Source: Marasmius tenuissimus
Lineage: Eukaryota > Basidiomycota > Agaricomycetes > Agaricales > Marasmiaceae
Direction of reading: 5' to 3'
Length of the DNA: 64,000 nucleotides
NCBI GenBank assembly: GCA_029532415.1
Contig: JAQOTA010000054.1
Location: forward strand, 124,001-188,000
This document shows positions 23,774 to 35,480 of the stretch, in pieces. Below the pieces are notes generated by a model that ran no database searches, had not been told where the DNA came from, and saw only the letters and a list, made by a program, of their open reading frames with translations. Made by a program: the position numbers and the translations under genes. Each line of letters begins with the position of its first letter. Position 1 is the stretch's first letter.

Positions 23774-24740
23774 AACTATGCCTGAGAATGAGACAATCGC
23801 CGTGTACCTGCTCAGGCTACGTCAGCCAATGGTGCCAGCGTTAAAAGCTAGTGGAGGTGATGCTCATGACATACGGCGAATAACCACCACGACTAACAGC
23901 AGTTTGAGACAGCCAAGGTATATTTCTCGCGAACACTTTTGTTTGACGGCAGTGACTCTGGCTTTTCTTCGAGGGTAAACATGCAGTAGTACACTCATGA
24001 GACTGTCTCTTGTCTCAGCGCAGCGCAATACTGATCCGCCCTGAAGTCAGCTCTTTCTCGATGCTCAGGGTTTGTTCTTTGTCTTTACTTTGAGGACTAC
24101 TGGCCAGAGAACGGAATGATGAGAGTTTGACTGACCTGTTACTTATCGATAGCTGGTTGCTGTTCGGATGAATTTGTGTCGGAGGCTCTGAGTCCCAGGA
24201 TCCGCCGCTTGGTATACTATCTCTTCGATAGAATGCGCGCATACTAGCGGTTCATGACTGACTCATCGATACCTCGTGTCTTTGTGTTAACGAGCTTTGA
24301 AGCAACGAATTTCAGGCCCAACCTTTGAGGGTGTGAGCCGTGCGGCTCAATGGTTCTCCCACATAGTGACTCGCAAAGGCTACGATAGAATAGGAGTCAT
24401 CAAATGAGTTGAGAGATTGGACTTGCGACTGCTTTCTCCTTCGAATAGTCGGAAGACCAAGATTCGAGGAGATTCGGGATGGAATTGAGATAGGCTTCGA
24501 GTAGGGGGGGGGGCGGAGAAGACCAGGTCCGACCTGCAAAAGCATCTCAAGATTTTGAGGAGCGGCTCGCGGTTTCGGCACTCATTGCCTAGTACGAACA
24601 GGATAGGTTCAGGTGCTTGACGATTTTGAGCAATGACAGCTGAGACGACACTAACGGCAAGATATGGCTTTTGAGAGGCAGAAAGGTATCGCTTGTGTAT
24701 TCGACTGTGACATCTAGAAGTTCTGCAGGAACCCCTTGTC
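23774..24740. other. Flank of copia 1; no gene called
   Basis: 23840-23870 is the displaced part of repeat pair P. The rest has no supported gene. A run of ten G residues lies at about 24507-24516. Confidence 0.35.
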
Positions 24741-25367
24741 TGAGCATGAAGCGATAGAGGTAGGTGGAAAGTGTTCTCGGAGTACGCGAATTGGAAAGAT
24801 GTTGTTCAATGTTTTCTACCTTGAATGTCCATATCCGTGCGCTATAGAAGGAGAGCGAGCCGAGTTGCGCAGCTTGGATCCGGATATAGTGATACGATTG
24901 CGAAGAGAGCAGGACCTACCCCTTTTGCTCTTCAATAGCGTAGTTGTGCGTTTCGATTCTAATTTCCATCTGTGCCCAATTTTCCGTCGTAGTATCGCAA
25001 ACAATCGTGAGAGGATCATGATGCAAAACTGAGTGGAAGACATCCAGTTTGCTTGGCCAAGGGAAGTCGTCGTCGTGGTTTGGGGACAAGAGTCTGAGAC
25101 GGGTCACCGACGGATTGTCTGAGAGCGAAAACCCGGTCCGGTGCGGCTCGCCGATCCGACATGAGTAGCTGACCAATCATGATGACGCTTCATACTTCTC
25201 CGATTCAACCACCACGACGACTGTCGATGAGTTCATCGAAAACGACACTTCTTATTCATTCGATCTAGTCTCTTTCCTTGAACACATACGTTACATGGTG
25301 TACTCGCCTCTTGCTGCTTGAATGTAGGCAGGAAAGCAAGAACACACGATCCTTACGGGCCCGACAT

Positions 25368-25702
25368 CAGTAAGATGAGGCTTTTACCGGTGGCCGTTCT
25401 TGGCCGTTCTGGGCCTTTTAGCCGGTCTGCCAGGCTGACAGGCTCACCGGCTGAGAAATGCGAGCAAATGAGGGCTTTCAGCACTGTACCCTGCATGTAA
25501 TAACAAGTCACTAACCTTTGAAAGGTGGTCTACAGCATAAACGCAGGTATGGGTACAGAGGGTGCAGACAAAAGTCTCTCAATGCTCGCGTTTTTATGCC
25601 AAAAACCCAGCCGGTGGGAATTTTGACATAGCCGGTCAGGGCCCAACCTTTCAGCCGGTACCGGCCAGGAACAGTTGAAACCGGTAATTTGTGATCTTAC
25701 TG
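25368..25702. mobile_element. 335-bp inverted-repeat element inside duplicate B
   Basis: Present in B but missing from the homologous positions of F2 copies C (about 36140) and D (about 47365). It starts CAGTAAGAT and ends ATCTTACTG, so the terminal inverted repeat is at least 9 bp. A second inverted word (TTTACCGGT / ACCGGTAAT) follows just inside. Flanks are AT on both sides, a possible 2-bp duplication. The interior is full of CCGGT/GGCCG words. It is non-coding and the superfamily is unassigned. Confidence 0.6.
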
Positions 25703-28581
25703 ATGGAGTTGGTTACAACGTCCAGTAAGTCTTCAGTTTCGGTGCATTTGAGAGAACATGTATCTTAACACTCTTTTTCTTTGTAGCTCCAAGCCATCGT
25801 TGCGAATATGCATCTCTTGAATGAAATAAGAAGATAAAACCACCAACAAGGCTAACTCAGGTGATTTGTGGATTATCTTCCCGTCGAGTTGTAAGGTACT
25901 CATCGAACATGGCTGTCAGATACACATTGTTGGAATAGCTAAATTTCCTGCGGAAACATTGATTGAGCGCTTGTTCAAACACAAATCGTCCAGAACACGG
26001 AGAGAACTGATCAATGGAGGTTGGAGAGTACACCGAGCGAATTTGAGAACGACACCATCGTGGTGCGTCTTCTTTCCACTCCAGTCGTACCCTACTCATA
26101 CTCACGACCATTTGGTACCCAGAACTTATCCTCTCCAATTCCGTTAATACATGGATCCTTCCAACGGGATCATCTAGACTCTCATCACGGCCAGGGAGTT
26201 TCCACACAAATGATACACATGTACATCCCCGACTCATGCTATCAGCGCATATGAACCTGGTTGCCATACCGCGCATACCTCGACACCGCGAATACTCCTG
26301 ACTTCCCAATGCCAACGTCGAGATTACCGATGCGGCTAGTTAGACTACGACCTCCGAGCTTTTCGAAAACCCAACACGCAGACGGAGATGAAAACCGCGA
26401 GGGATATGGTTGTCGCTTCAGGTCATTGTCTCCCGCTCCAGCCAACTACGAGGGCAGAACTCGTCAACTCTTTCTCAAGAATGCCATTACCTTTCATGCA
26501 TCTCCTCCCTGCTCATCTCATTATCTCAACATTACGTCGATCGAGTGGCATGATGCCCATCTATCTTCAACCTACCACCAGCTCTACCGCCCTCGGCTCT
26601 CGATAGTGTTCGCGGGGGCCGTTACAAAGAATGCTCGAGCCCACTGGATTTCGAACGCCGGCAGCTGGTGCATACACTCTGTATGTTGACCCTCTCTCAT
26701 TCACCTTGGCGCACTCTACTAAACTCTACATTTCTAGTCTCGGAATCTGGCCTTGTTCATTTCCCTCGGGCCCTATGATCATCCTATCTAATTAAGAGTG
26801 GCTTTCACCTTTCACCGTAGGATACCAGGGGCGTAACAGTACGTTCGGTGGCTCGTAATTCGTTCACGGTACTGGCGATCCCTCACTCATGTCTCGATAA
26901 TTACAAGGTTGCAGTTTGGCATACGAACGAGTTGACTGGAGGAAAGGGGGAAGACACTACATACGCACAGATACCGATATCACACACGTTCGCTTGTCGA
27001 ATGCTAGGCTTCCGCAGGCCCGGGCGAGAATGGGTTATAGAGGGTGGTAGATGCAGCTGCCCCAGCCCGATGAGGAGCTGGCTAGGGTTCGGGAGAAGCA
27101 CAGAGTAGTCGGATCACGAGTGTACGTTCTGGCTTTGATATCTCTGCCGGTCGTCTGTGCCCACACTCTGCCTTTGTATAGGCAAATTTCCGAGAAGCCA
27201 AATACGCTTCGGGATAGTTCAATGCTGGGATTTTTGCTTTTCAAGCGTCAGTCATCATTCCCGACTCTCTTTTCGCCCTCTTCCTCACCTCGCGATCATT
27301 CTAGTCACGAACACCGTTATCCATCCCGGGGATACCACGATCGATATTCCCCGTACTCTTTGGCAAAGCTGCGTTGGGCCGCTGTCAGCTCAAGCAGGTG
27401 ACCCTCGAGAATCCATAGCTCCATGGTGCTGTAAACTCGGGTTCAGCGTTCTTGGGACTAAGGGCCCGAGATGAATGGTGGTTTGAATTCCGTACAGTGA
27501 GCACCGTTACCCGCTTCGACTCGTTCCTTATGGCTGATCCTAGACTCCCTAATCTAGTAAAGCAGGCTCATGTTTGCCCTTGCATCGGCAGCTCCGGAGA
27601 CACCTAGCAGTAGTATCCCTTTTTCTCCGGATGACATACGCAACGTGTTGGTCTCGACAAGCGCAAAGGTCAACCTACCCGACTTCATACATCAATGCGG
27701 ACCTCGTTACGAGGAGAATCGGTGGTTTCTCTGTAAACTCGAGGGCGCTGGGCCGTTCTCCCGGGTTCGTCAAACTCTCGTTGCTTATGGCTCGTTTACT
27801 GATGGGTAGTTCGTGCCAAGGTGCGATTCAGGGAAGCAGCAGCCGCTTCCTGATCCCTATACGGGATTATTCAGGACAAACTCGGAGAGTATACCATCAC
27901 GTCGTCCGGGACTGAGGCGATAGATAGAGGTCAATGAGTAGTACTCGAGGGTAGATATGTGATGGGATATCGGCGCTCGCCATTCTGTCATCTGTTCTCA
28001 TGAGCACTCCGAGACTTTCAGATGTCTCTAAACGGTTCGAGCTCTCTTTTGGGATAAGTGGACACTTGTCCTCTCACGATCTTTGCAATCTTCGATTGGA
28101 ATTGGAGTGCAGGGTGGTACGATCCATGCCCTCATTTGTATCTCGTCCGTATCTCTGCATGTTTTTTTGATCCATTGATCAACGCAGGCTGCTGACTGAC
28201 GTTCCGCACCAGATCCTTCTCAGCTTGTGCTGGGAGGCTCACATAGATCGTTCCCTTCAGCTATCGGCACTGCGTAAGTTTTTCTCCGTCCCGTTGAACT
28301 TCACGCCTTCGGCGGTTTATTCCCATACCTGCCCTTCTATTGCGCTCAATTCAGTGTAACGCAATATGGAATACATCATATCCTCAGTTTGATCTCACCT
28401 GTAGGCTGTGAGTAAGAGCTAGGTTACGGCAAAACCAATGTCAAACTCTAAGACGCGCTCAGCCATAACCTCCATTGATTCTCTCCCCCCTTGGGTGGTA
28501 ACCGACACCACCACATCGCGCTTCATGGCTACTACCACAGATCCCCTGAGCGTTCTTACCATTACGAGCAGAGAAGAGCTT

Positions 28582-29616
28582 TTATACATCACTAGCACAC
28601 TGGTGTGGGGGAAACCGATGCTTGTTTTGTTCCGCAAGTTGGGGTGCAGGACTGGGAGAATCAAGCGCCGGTGCAGAACGTAGGACTCGGATCTGTATGT
28701 TATCCGGTTTTGTATCCTTTTGACACTTTATTCTAGCTGCAGTATTGTCAGGGTTCAGTATCTCCGTCGTTGAGATACCCCGGGAGATTGATCTTCGTGG
28801 TGGACAAACATCGGAACCAAGCTGGAGAACTGGGCGGTGATTATACTATGGTCACCAGCAGTGTTAAGCCATTTTGATTTGCTTCACGATGGCGTTCGGA
28901 AAATGTACTTACGAGCCCACATATAAGGACCTAAGGATTCTCCTTCCGATTCCCGTGACTCGGTAATCATGAACATGGTGCCTTCGTGAACTCGATCCAA
29001 AAAATCAATACAGGGGCATTGTATTTCCTCTTTATCCAGTTCTCGGTGACTAAAACACGCCCTCCGTACCTCTCATCAGGTCGAACTCGAGTTGCCTTCG
29101 CCTGCTCTACCTGGGTTTGAAAAGGGAGGCCTGAATTCTGATAGTGATACCGTGCGTTCACATTCACTTATTTGTTCTTATTGCTGTGCTAACAGTCTTC
29201 CTCTCTATAGGATATTCCATCTACTGACTTCAAATTGCTATATATGAGCACAACCTTCGATCTGGAAGGGTCGCGCTTTGTTTTCCCTCTCCGTTGTTCT
29301 TGTTGCCGTAGCCAACAACTGCAAAACAGCAGCTCAAGAATAGTAATCTCTGTGTTGATGTCATTATCTGGGTGTTCACAATGACTCTCTGAGCGCGGTA
29401 TCGCCTAGTCGTGCTCATACTTATCTGAATCGGCTCTCTGCCTATATATCTACTACCAACTCCCGAGCGTAACGTCGTCCTACGTTGACCAACCCCAATA
29501 TTTTACGGGCTCCATGGCTCTGATGCTGCATTGGACTCCCTCGAAGCATGTGTTCTGCTCGTTTGAGGGGCACGATTCGCGTCTGACCAGACACTATCTA
29601 CGTCGGGCTACGCCAT
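28582..29616 (-). pseudogene. Possible decayed gene in duplicate B (uncertain)
   Basis: On the minus strand a series of open segments can be linked by plausible GT-AG introns. A start-like ATG is at 29614-29616, there is a segment near 29150-29390, and an exon near 28910-29050 contains HEGTMFMITESRESEG followed by GTAAGT. The last exon ends in HRFPPHQCASDV and a TAA at 28582-28584. The same arrangement exists at 50105-51556. Here the third codon is TAG, whereas the partner has GAG. In the last exon nearly all differences between the copies change an amino acid in this frame, so selection is not evident. Other frames are open over the same DNA. Treat as hypothetical. Confidence 0.25.
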
Positions 29617-29920
29617 TTGCCCAGTGCGTTTTCTCTTCCAAGACGGGTTGTGGAGGTATAAATGTAAGCCCGCTTTCCACTATATGATATTGGCTGCTGG
29701 TCAGTGTTCTTTAACTGTGGCGAAGGGAAACCGATCTGTAAACGTCCCTTCATTTGCGGCTGCTCATGATTTGGGCCCAGGGGTGCACGTCTGTTAATCT
29801 CTTTCGTCACGAGTCTCGGTTCATTGCTTGGAGTCGTTTGCTTCGGATAATTCGCTGGCATGACATATCTTTATTTTCAGATTCAAATACAGCAACATAA
29901 TGTGGTACCTTTGCTCGTGA

Positions 29921-30183
29921 CACGGAGGATGTAGCAAGCATAAAGAGACTAGGATACAGCATCATTGTTATCAACCGTAATTAGTCGTGGCTCGCAACCC
30001 ACATCATAAATACACTAGAGGCAAAAAGATGGACGCGCAGTGTATCACGTATGTCCACTCGATCTGTGTCCAACTGAGGAAAAATCACCTCCTCTCTCCC
30101 TCCCTCAGTGGCCGCGATGCTGGAGGTCGAATGGAATTACGCTTATGCATTGTTCCTCCTCCAAAAGGCCTTCAAGGCGCGGA
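29921..30183. other. Spacer between duplicate B and QIRG copy Y
   Basis: No gene supported. Contains the immediate 3' flank of QIRG copy Y. Confidence 0.4.
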
Positions 30184-32267
30184 TTATGCTGGTTTACTTT
30201 GCCTTCGCCCGCCGGCGGAATTTCGACGGATCTTTTCGAGGATCCCCGACCAGCGAGACCGAATGTCATGAGGATCGCCTTGAAAACCTCGTCAGTGATC
30301 CTCGGAATATCTCTAGGTATTACTTACTGCGTATTAGCTCGGGATAGCCTCGGTCTCGAGCGTATTGTTTCCCATGTGGGTTATAATTCCTCAAGCGTAG
30401 ATATTCTTGAGCAGCTTCACAGATTCCATCATCCCATTCCGAACCTATCCATGTCTTTGTCACCAGCTCAGGAACACTATATTCCGCCCAATCCTTTTCG
30501 CAAATTGGATGTCTTCCATCGGGGCAAAGGGACCAATAGAAGAGCCTATCGGGAAGAGGATAGCGTACACAATGCACGCCATTGATATTCTCGACCGGAA
30601 TGGGTGGAACAAAAAGATATACTGGAGTGGGCTGTGCTGTGGGGTTATGGAGGAATGTGCCACTGAGCGCAAGGCATATGTCGTTGACAAAAACTAGGGG
30701 GACCAAATGATGGGCGAGTGACAAGCTTTGACCAAAACACGGACTCACCAATATTGTCTTCCGCAGAGCTGTGAACAAAAGCGGACGACTGGCTGAGATA
30801 GGCAGCAACAAGTCGGGTTGGAAGGCGTAACGAGAAAGTTACCGCCAATTCACCGGGTCTGCGGAACTCAAAATCGATACGATGGGAAACTGTTCCAATC
30901 AGTAGAGACCATCCATGAGCTATTAGTGCACATACCTTCCTTGGAATAACTTGTACATATATCACGGGAGAAATTCACAAGCGAGCATTCGGGAGAAGGG
31001 AGCGAAGGGAAATGAGCGATGATTCCCTTCCGACGGTGTACGACAGCCCCAAGAGTGAGGAGGCCATGTGGGGCAAATGCTGGCACATTTGAGGAGCGGT
31101 ATAACATCAGCTCGTTGATTGACGCAATCAGGCACAGAAAGTCGCCCAAGTGATGCTCTGACCAGGCAACAATATCGTTGGCATTCAGTTGTGGACGAGT
31201 TTTTTGGCAAAGTGGGAGTGGTCGAAAAAGCTGCAACCACCGGTTCTCATCCGCTGGCAGAGTAGAGGAAGGTGCGATGTCGTACTGCCATGAAAGAGTG
31301 TTGAGATTGAAGTTCCAGTCGGTGCGCTCGAACGAAACCTATTGTACTATTATTAGCTACCCATTTCTAAAAATAGCAAACTCACCGGAAGTTCCGTGTC
31401 CAACGCCTTGATTGAGGTCATCTAATGACATTCTCAGCCAACGCATGAGTGGAAAGAGGAGAGATGCATACCAAGGTATAGGCGAGGTAAAAAACCACAA
31501 TGTGGTCCTCATATCGGTCTGTGAATTCTTCTCCATTTGCAAGATCTACGATCTAGTCAGTCCCCCAGACGCCCCCTCCATTGACAAATGTCCGTACCGT
31601 CGTGCGATATGAAGGCTGGCATATCAAGTCGACCCAATCCAAACACCTGAGTCTGTAAGGGTGACCTGCCCGAAAGAATGAGTGTCTGCAACACCCCCAA
31701 CTTGTAATTGTAACCTACACGCATGTAGACACCCCCTCATAAATCTGTTTCCAAACCTAAACCAGCCCGTTATTCCACGAACCCAAATCGCCAAATAGAA
31801 CTGACTATTGTAACTATCTCCTTGTCTTCCTTGTTCTCTGGCTCGTAGACGAACAACGTAAACTTGAGGTTGGAAAACTCGACCAGTTCCACACTGTACG
31901 CCTTTCTATGGATCTTCATTGTTCTGATCTCAACACCGGGTCGAAAAGGATTTGTGGACTTGAGCTGCCGCTTGATGGTCATTTCCATCATGCCCGAGTA
32001 AACCTGGTTGCGCAGAACCATGTCACCTTGCCGAATCTCCCTGAACCGATCTTGAATCGGCTAGCTCAACATAAAAATCAGCCAATGCTTGGTGAACGAC
32101 GAGAGGATCATCTGCACCATCAACCTGCTGCGGCCCTGCCCTCGAATGCACAAAGATCTTCCATCGCCGAGGTTATTGTTGATGATGATGTTCCCGTTTG
32201 CTTGATTGAATTGCTGATTTCCTTCGATGGATATACCCGAGGGGGAACTGAACATCGTCGTCGACAT
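30184..32267 (-). CDS. QIRG-family protein, copy Y (unknown function), apparently intact
   Basis: The best-preserved copy. Exon 1 (32118-32267, 50 codons) encodes the N-terminus with GISIEGNQQFNQANGNIIIN. A 57-nt intron (32061-32117) leads to exon 2 (31806-32060, 85 codons) with DRFREIRQGDMVLRNQVYSG, AYSVELVEFSN and FTLFVYEPENKEDKE. A short WKQIYE exon is followed by VFGLGRLDMPAFISHD, FTDRYEDHIVVFYLAY and TDWNFNLNTLSWQYDIAPSS. Next come LNANDIVAWSEHHLGDFLCL, HGLLTLGAVVHRRKGIIAHF and HRIDFEFRRPGELA. The final exons hold YLFVPPIPVENINGVHCV, RLFYWSLCPDG and NYNPHGKQYARDRGYPELIR; a last exon ends at TAA 30184-30186. About 500-530 residues; no signal peptide or membrane segment. The splice between WKQIYE and VFGLG is the one junction I could not settle. 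I believe it belongs to a large uncharacterised Agaricomycete family, but that is recollection rather than a search result. Confidence 0.6.
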
Positions 32268-32758
32268 AAAACTGAAGGGGAGATGGCGATGGTAGGGTAG
32301 AGAGAACCGACAGGGGAAAAACCAAAACATATATCCAGTGCCTCGTGGAATATACGGTTTGATACCCCTCTACTCAGCCTTCTAATCTCCGCTTGTGACT
32401 CGACATTGCTGTTCATGGCGATGTACACGAGGCTTGATGGTTAAAGAATTGTGCCAGCCACTGGTGCAACAAACTTCGAGTGAATTGGCCCAGGTTGGGG
32501 ACTGATATTGAACCGGTGTAAAGCATCAAAATAGAGTTCAAAGGATGCTTGTGTAGTTTACAAGAGCTGCGATATACCGTTAGGATTTGCTCATATTCGG
32601 TACGTGCCCTCGTGAGAACCTCATACATGCTGTTAAAGCTAGGCACGCACTGAACCGCATGTTGGCCATGTTCGAGCAACGGGAACTATGAGACTCATCA
32701 GAAACAAGATCTTTCCATCAATAAGCCATTAGCTGCTGGGCAAAAACACGTAATCCAA
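32268..32758. other. Upstream flank of QIRG copy Y
   Basis: Partly alignable with the upstream flanks of copies X (7900-8280) and Z (39450-39880), but more diverged. It likely contains the promoter of copy Y. No other feature is supported. Confidence 0.4.
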
Positions 32759-33349
32759 TAGTGACGGTCAGAGTTGAGTTGACCGCGCGGTCAACTCGCG
32801 GTCAAGACGAGATCAAGTTTCCGTTCAAACTCATTTGATCTTGTTTTGATCGCGTTCAACTCTGACCGCCCTCTGATCAGCTCCCTCTGTATTCCTCAAA
32901 CTCTTCTCGCAAAATTAAGTTTTAAGAACCACACCAAGAACCATGCTAGCACTGTACACTGTAAACTCAGATGTGGGTGTAGCTGTCTCTCGTGTGTATT
33001 TTCAGTTGTTCGGTGTAGTACGACTTTGTTCCTTATTTTTAGTGTGTTTTTTGACCACTGCAGATAGATCAAAGTACCTAGAGTCGGGGGGATAGACTTG
33101 ATGAGAGGCTAAAAACACTGTTTGGGTAATGTTATGCCAGTTGTAGGCTGCGAAAATAAATAATTCAAAGTAAAGGGCCTGTGTTCAACTTGATCGCCTC
33201 AGTTTGATCGCAATCAAGAACGTTTGCTCGGCTCCAGAATCGGGCAAAAAAAGACGCGATCAAAAGTTGATCAAGACTTGACCGAGTTTTTGCTCGAAAT
33301 TTTGATCGACCACTTGACCGCGCGGTCAAGTCAACTCTGACCGTCACTA
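32759..33349. mobile_element. 591-bp MITE with long terminal inverted repeats
   Basis: The left end begins TAGTGACGGTCAGAGTTGA and the right end is its complement (TCAACTCTGACCGTCACTA). Just inside both ends is the palindrome TTGACCGCGCGGTCAA. Sub-terminal words with TTGATC and GTCAA recur in both orientations. In copy X the homologous site (about 8310) is empty, and CCGATGAGAGAAA there corresponds to CCAA / ATGAGAGAAA across this element. No 8-bp target duplication is visible. The superfamily is uncertain: TAGTG...CACTA ends suggest hAT, while a TA duplication cannot be excluded. Non-coding. Confidence 0.75.
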
Positions 33350-33539
33350 ATGAGAGAAAGGTAGACCTCTGTGTCAATCACAGATCTTCGGCGGCGATAC
33401 CTTGTACTGGCAGCATCGAGACAAGAACAGTTGAAGCGCCATTGGGCTTCATGGGACTTGTATACTGCTATGAACAGGGTAGATTATCACATGCCACAGT
33501 CTTGACATCCAAACCATCAAGTCACCACCCAGGAGAGAA

Positions 33540-35110
33540 AATAGAGCTTGGAGTTCTCAGAGCATGCCTACAAGACCAAATGTGAGGGCCACACAAGATG
33601 TATAGAGGCTGCAACGTACAGCAGGTTAATGTTGCAACCGTCCAACGTCGCGAGAACAAGAGAGGAATTTGAAGCGATAAGAGTCTATAGGCCGGGAAGA
33701 CATTTCCTTGTGCGTAAAGACGCGAGAGGAAAACGGAGGAACCGTACATAATATTGAATGAATGTCTCGCCTGAGTGAAAAGACAACACTGAGAGTGCTA
33801 AAAGCATGGGCTAAGCTCCTCTTAATATGCACAGAGACACTGCTGCCATACTACGCTGTGCTACACCAGGAGCATCTCAGAAGATTGAAGGTACATCTTA
33901 TGGCGGTTGGTAGATTAGAAAAGTCTCACGAGGGTCCCTTGAGCGAGTAGGTGGAGTAGGAAATCAAGTGGCGATCGTATAAGGAAGGGAGGGAAACAAT
34001 TGAGCCATTTCTAGTCCTGTTTACGTGCAGGACCCACGTGGTGCTCCTCTGTTGATCCTTGCGAGTATCCAGAGAGGCAGTCAGGGAAAAATGGTAATTG
34101 GTACCGTTTTCGAGTTTCATGGACGGGATAACAGAGTTTTGAATCAGCGGCAAATCGGTGAGAAGAGGACGCAATGCAGGGCCCTGGTGTGGAATCAATC
34201 GAGAAACGGCCAAACGAGATGCACCATACTTAGAGCCCGTATTTAGCCAAACCTAAGTTACCACCATCCTCCAGGCCTCCCGTTACAAGGACAAATAGAG
34301 CAAGCCAATCAGTTGCGAGAGAACCAACGTCGTGAATCCGAAACCAGAAATTGCGCATCGACCAAACTAATCGTCCGCGGCGCAGAATCAAAACTACGAC
34401 GACAATCCGCAGTACTGACGTCCAAATGATCAAAGTACCACACAAGAACGAAAACAAACCTTATAGCTTCCCTAGCAAGCCTACGAGTCGAGATGTACAG
34501 TGAGGAAAACGAGCTGTAGACCCGCAACGTACAAGAGATTGACGTTGAAACAGTGAAGGGGAAAACGGAACAACTTTTAAATGAGATCAAAACGATACCT
34601 CACCTGAGCGAGTAGACGACAATGAAAGTACTGGAGGCACAGGCCAAATTGCTATTGATAAGCGTAGAAACAATGTCACCGTACTCCGTTGTGCCCTGTA
34701 ACGATCAAGGGTACAACCTATAGCGGTTGTTGGAGTAAAAAAGTCTCCTGCGATGGGCAAAAACCGAAGGAATGAAACTACGGAAGGTCCAATTTTCACA
34801 AGCCTCGCCTTGAGCGAGTACGAGGAATAGCAATTCGAGTGGAAGGGGGAACGGGGATCAAGTTGCTCCTGATTATTTACACCCATGGCCTACGTGTTTT
34901 CCTCCAATTATCCTTGGGAGCATCTGTTTAAGCGGTGATCAACGTAGAAATGGTAATCGGGACCGGTTTCGAGTCCCATAGACGAGACAGCGAAGCTTGC
35001 GAAAGCAGACGGGAAGAGAAGGTCGTGTGGGGTAAAGAGGAATAAATCGAGCAGCCAAACGCACCATACAGCCCAAACCTAGCTTATATTTCTTTCTTTT
35101 CGCCTCCAAA
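33540..35110 (+). repeat. Repeat R, tandem array of partial and full copies
   Basis: Three related blocks lie in a row. 33600-33930 is a diverged partial block. 33940-34260 is an end-module. 34345-34790 is the block closest to 9018-9440, and 34815-35095 is a second copy of the end-module. The two end-modules share GAGTAGG/GAGTACG starts, a TGGTAAT(T/C)GG word, and the terminal CACCATAC...CCAAACCTA word. This marks the distal edge of the QIRG copy Y unit. No gene is supported. Confidence 0.55.
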
Positions 35111-35480
35111 GTTCGCCGATGATGGTGTTTTTATAATGATTTAGCATGAGCTAACCTGTAAGCTGTGAGCTGTACCAGAGTCAGAAAGCGTAGATCCCGC
35201 CGTCGCCCTGAGAGCTGTCCAGTGAATGTCAAAATGAGACGGCAGGCTCGCAGAACGTGAAGGCGGCTTCGATTCACCATTCGTCTCGGACTGCACCTGA
35301 GTTTTCAGCACCAACTAGCCAACCAAATCTAAGGGACACCTGAACAAGCTCGGCAGCAACCTAACGCAACTTTGAACCAAGAGAGCACTGGCACTATCGA
35401 TAGTGGTAGCCACGGGATGATTGACAGTGTTCACGAGCAGAACGACTGCGAGGTGAAGATGTCAGAGAGTGCAGGAAGAG
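35111..35480. other. Spacer
   Basis: Partly alignable in inverted orientation with the 3' part of F2 copies (around 27240-27420), but too diverged to delimit. No gene. Confidence 0.3.

Larger units (their letters stand above)
24750..29920 (+). repeat. Segmental duplicate B (F2 unit plus downstream), partner 47030-51860
   Basis: Colinear with 47.03-51.86 kb in the same orientation. Landmarks pair as follows: 25140 with 47120 (CCCGGTCC runs), 26390 with 47970 (CGCAGACGGAGATGAA), 27120 with 48700 (TGTACGTTCTGGCTTT), 28490 with 50010 (TCTCCCCCCTTGGGTGGTAA), 29000 with 50940, 29870 with 51800. The first half is also present at 35.5-36.75 kb (-). Differences between the pair are numerous but mostly point changes plus three clean insertions: 25368-25702 in this copy, and 46118-47030-type flank plus a solo LTR in the partner. 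No frame shows clear purifying constraint. Confidence 0.75.

Noticed and set aside
28438..28683. 81-codon plus-strand frame conserved in both B and D (MSNSKTRSAITSIDS...)
   Set aside because: Three frames are open in both copies over this stretch and many differences change residues. Conservation reflects recent duplication, not coding constraint.
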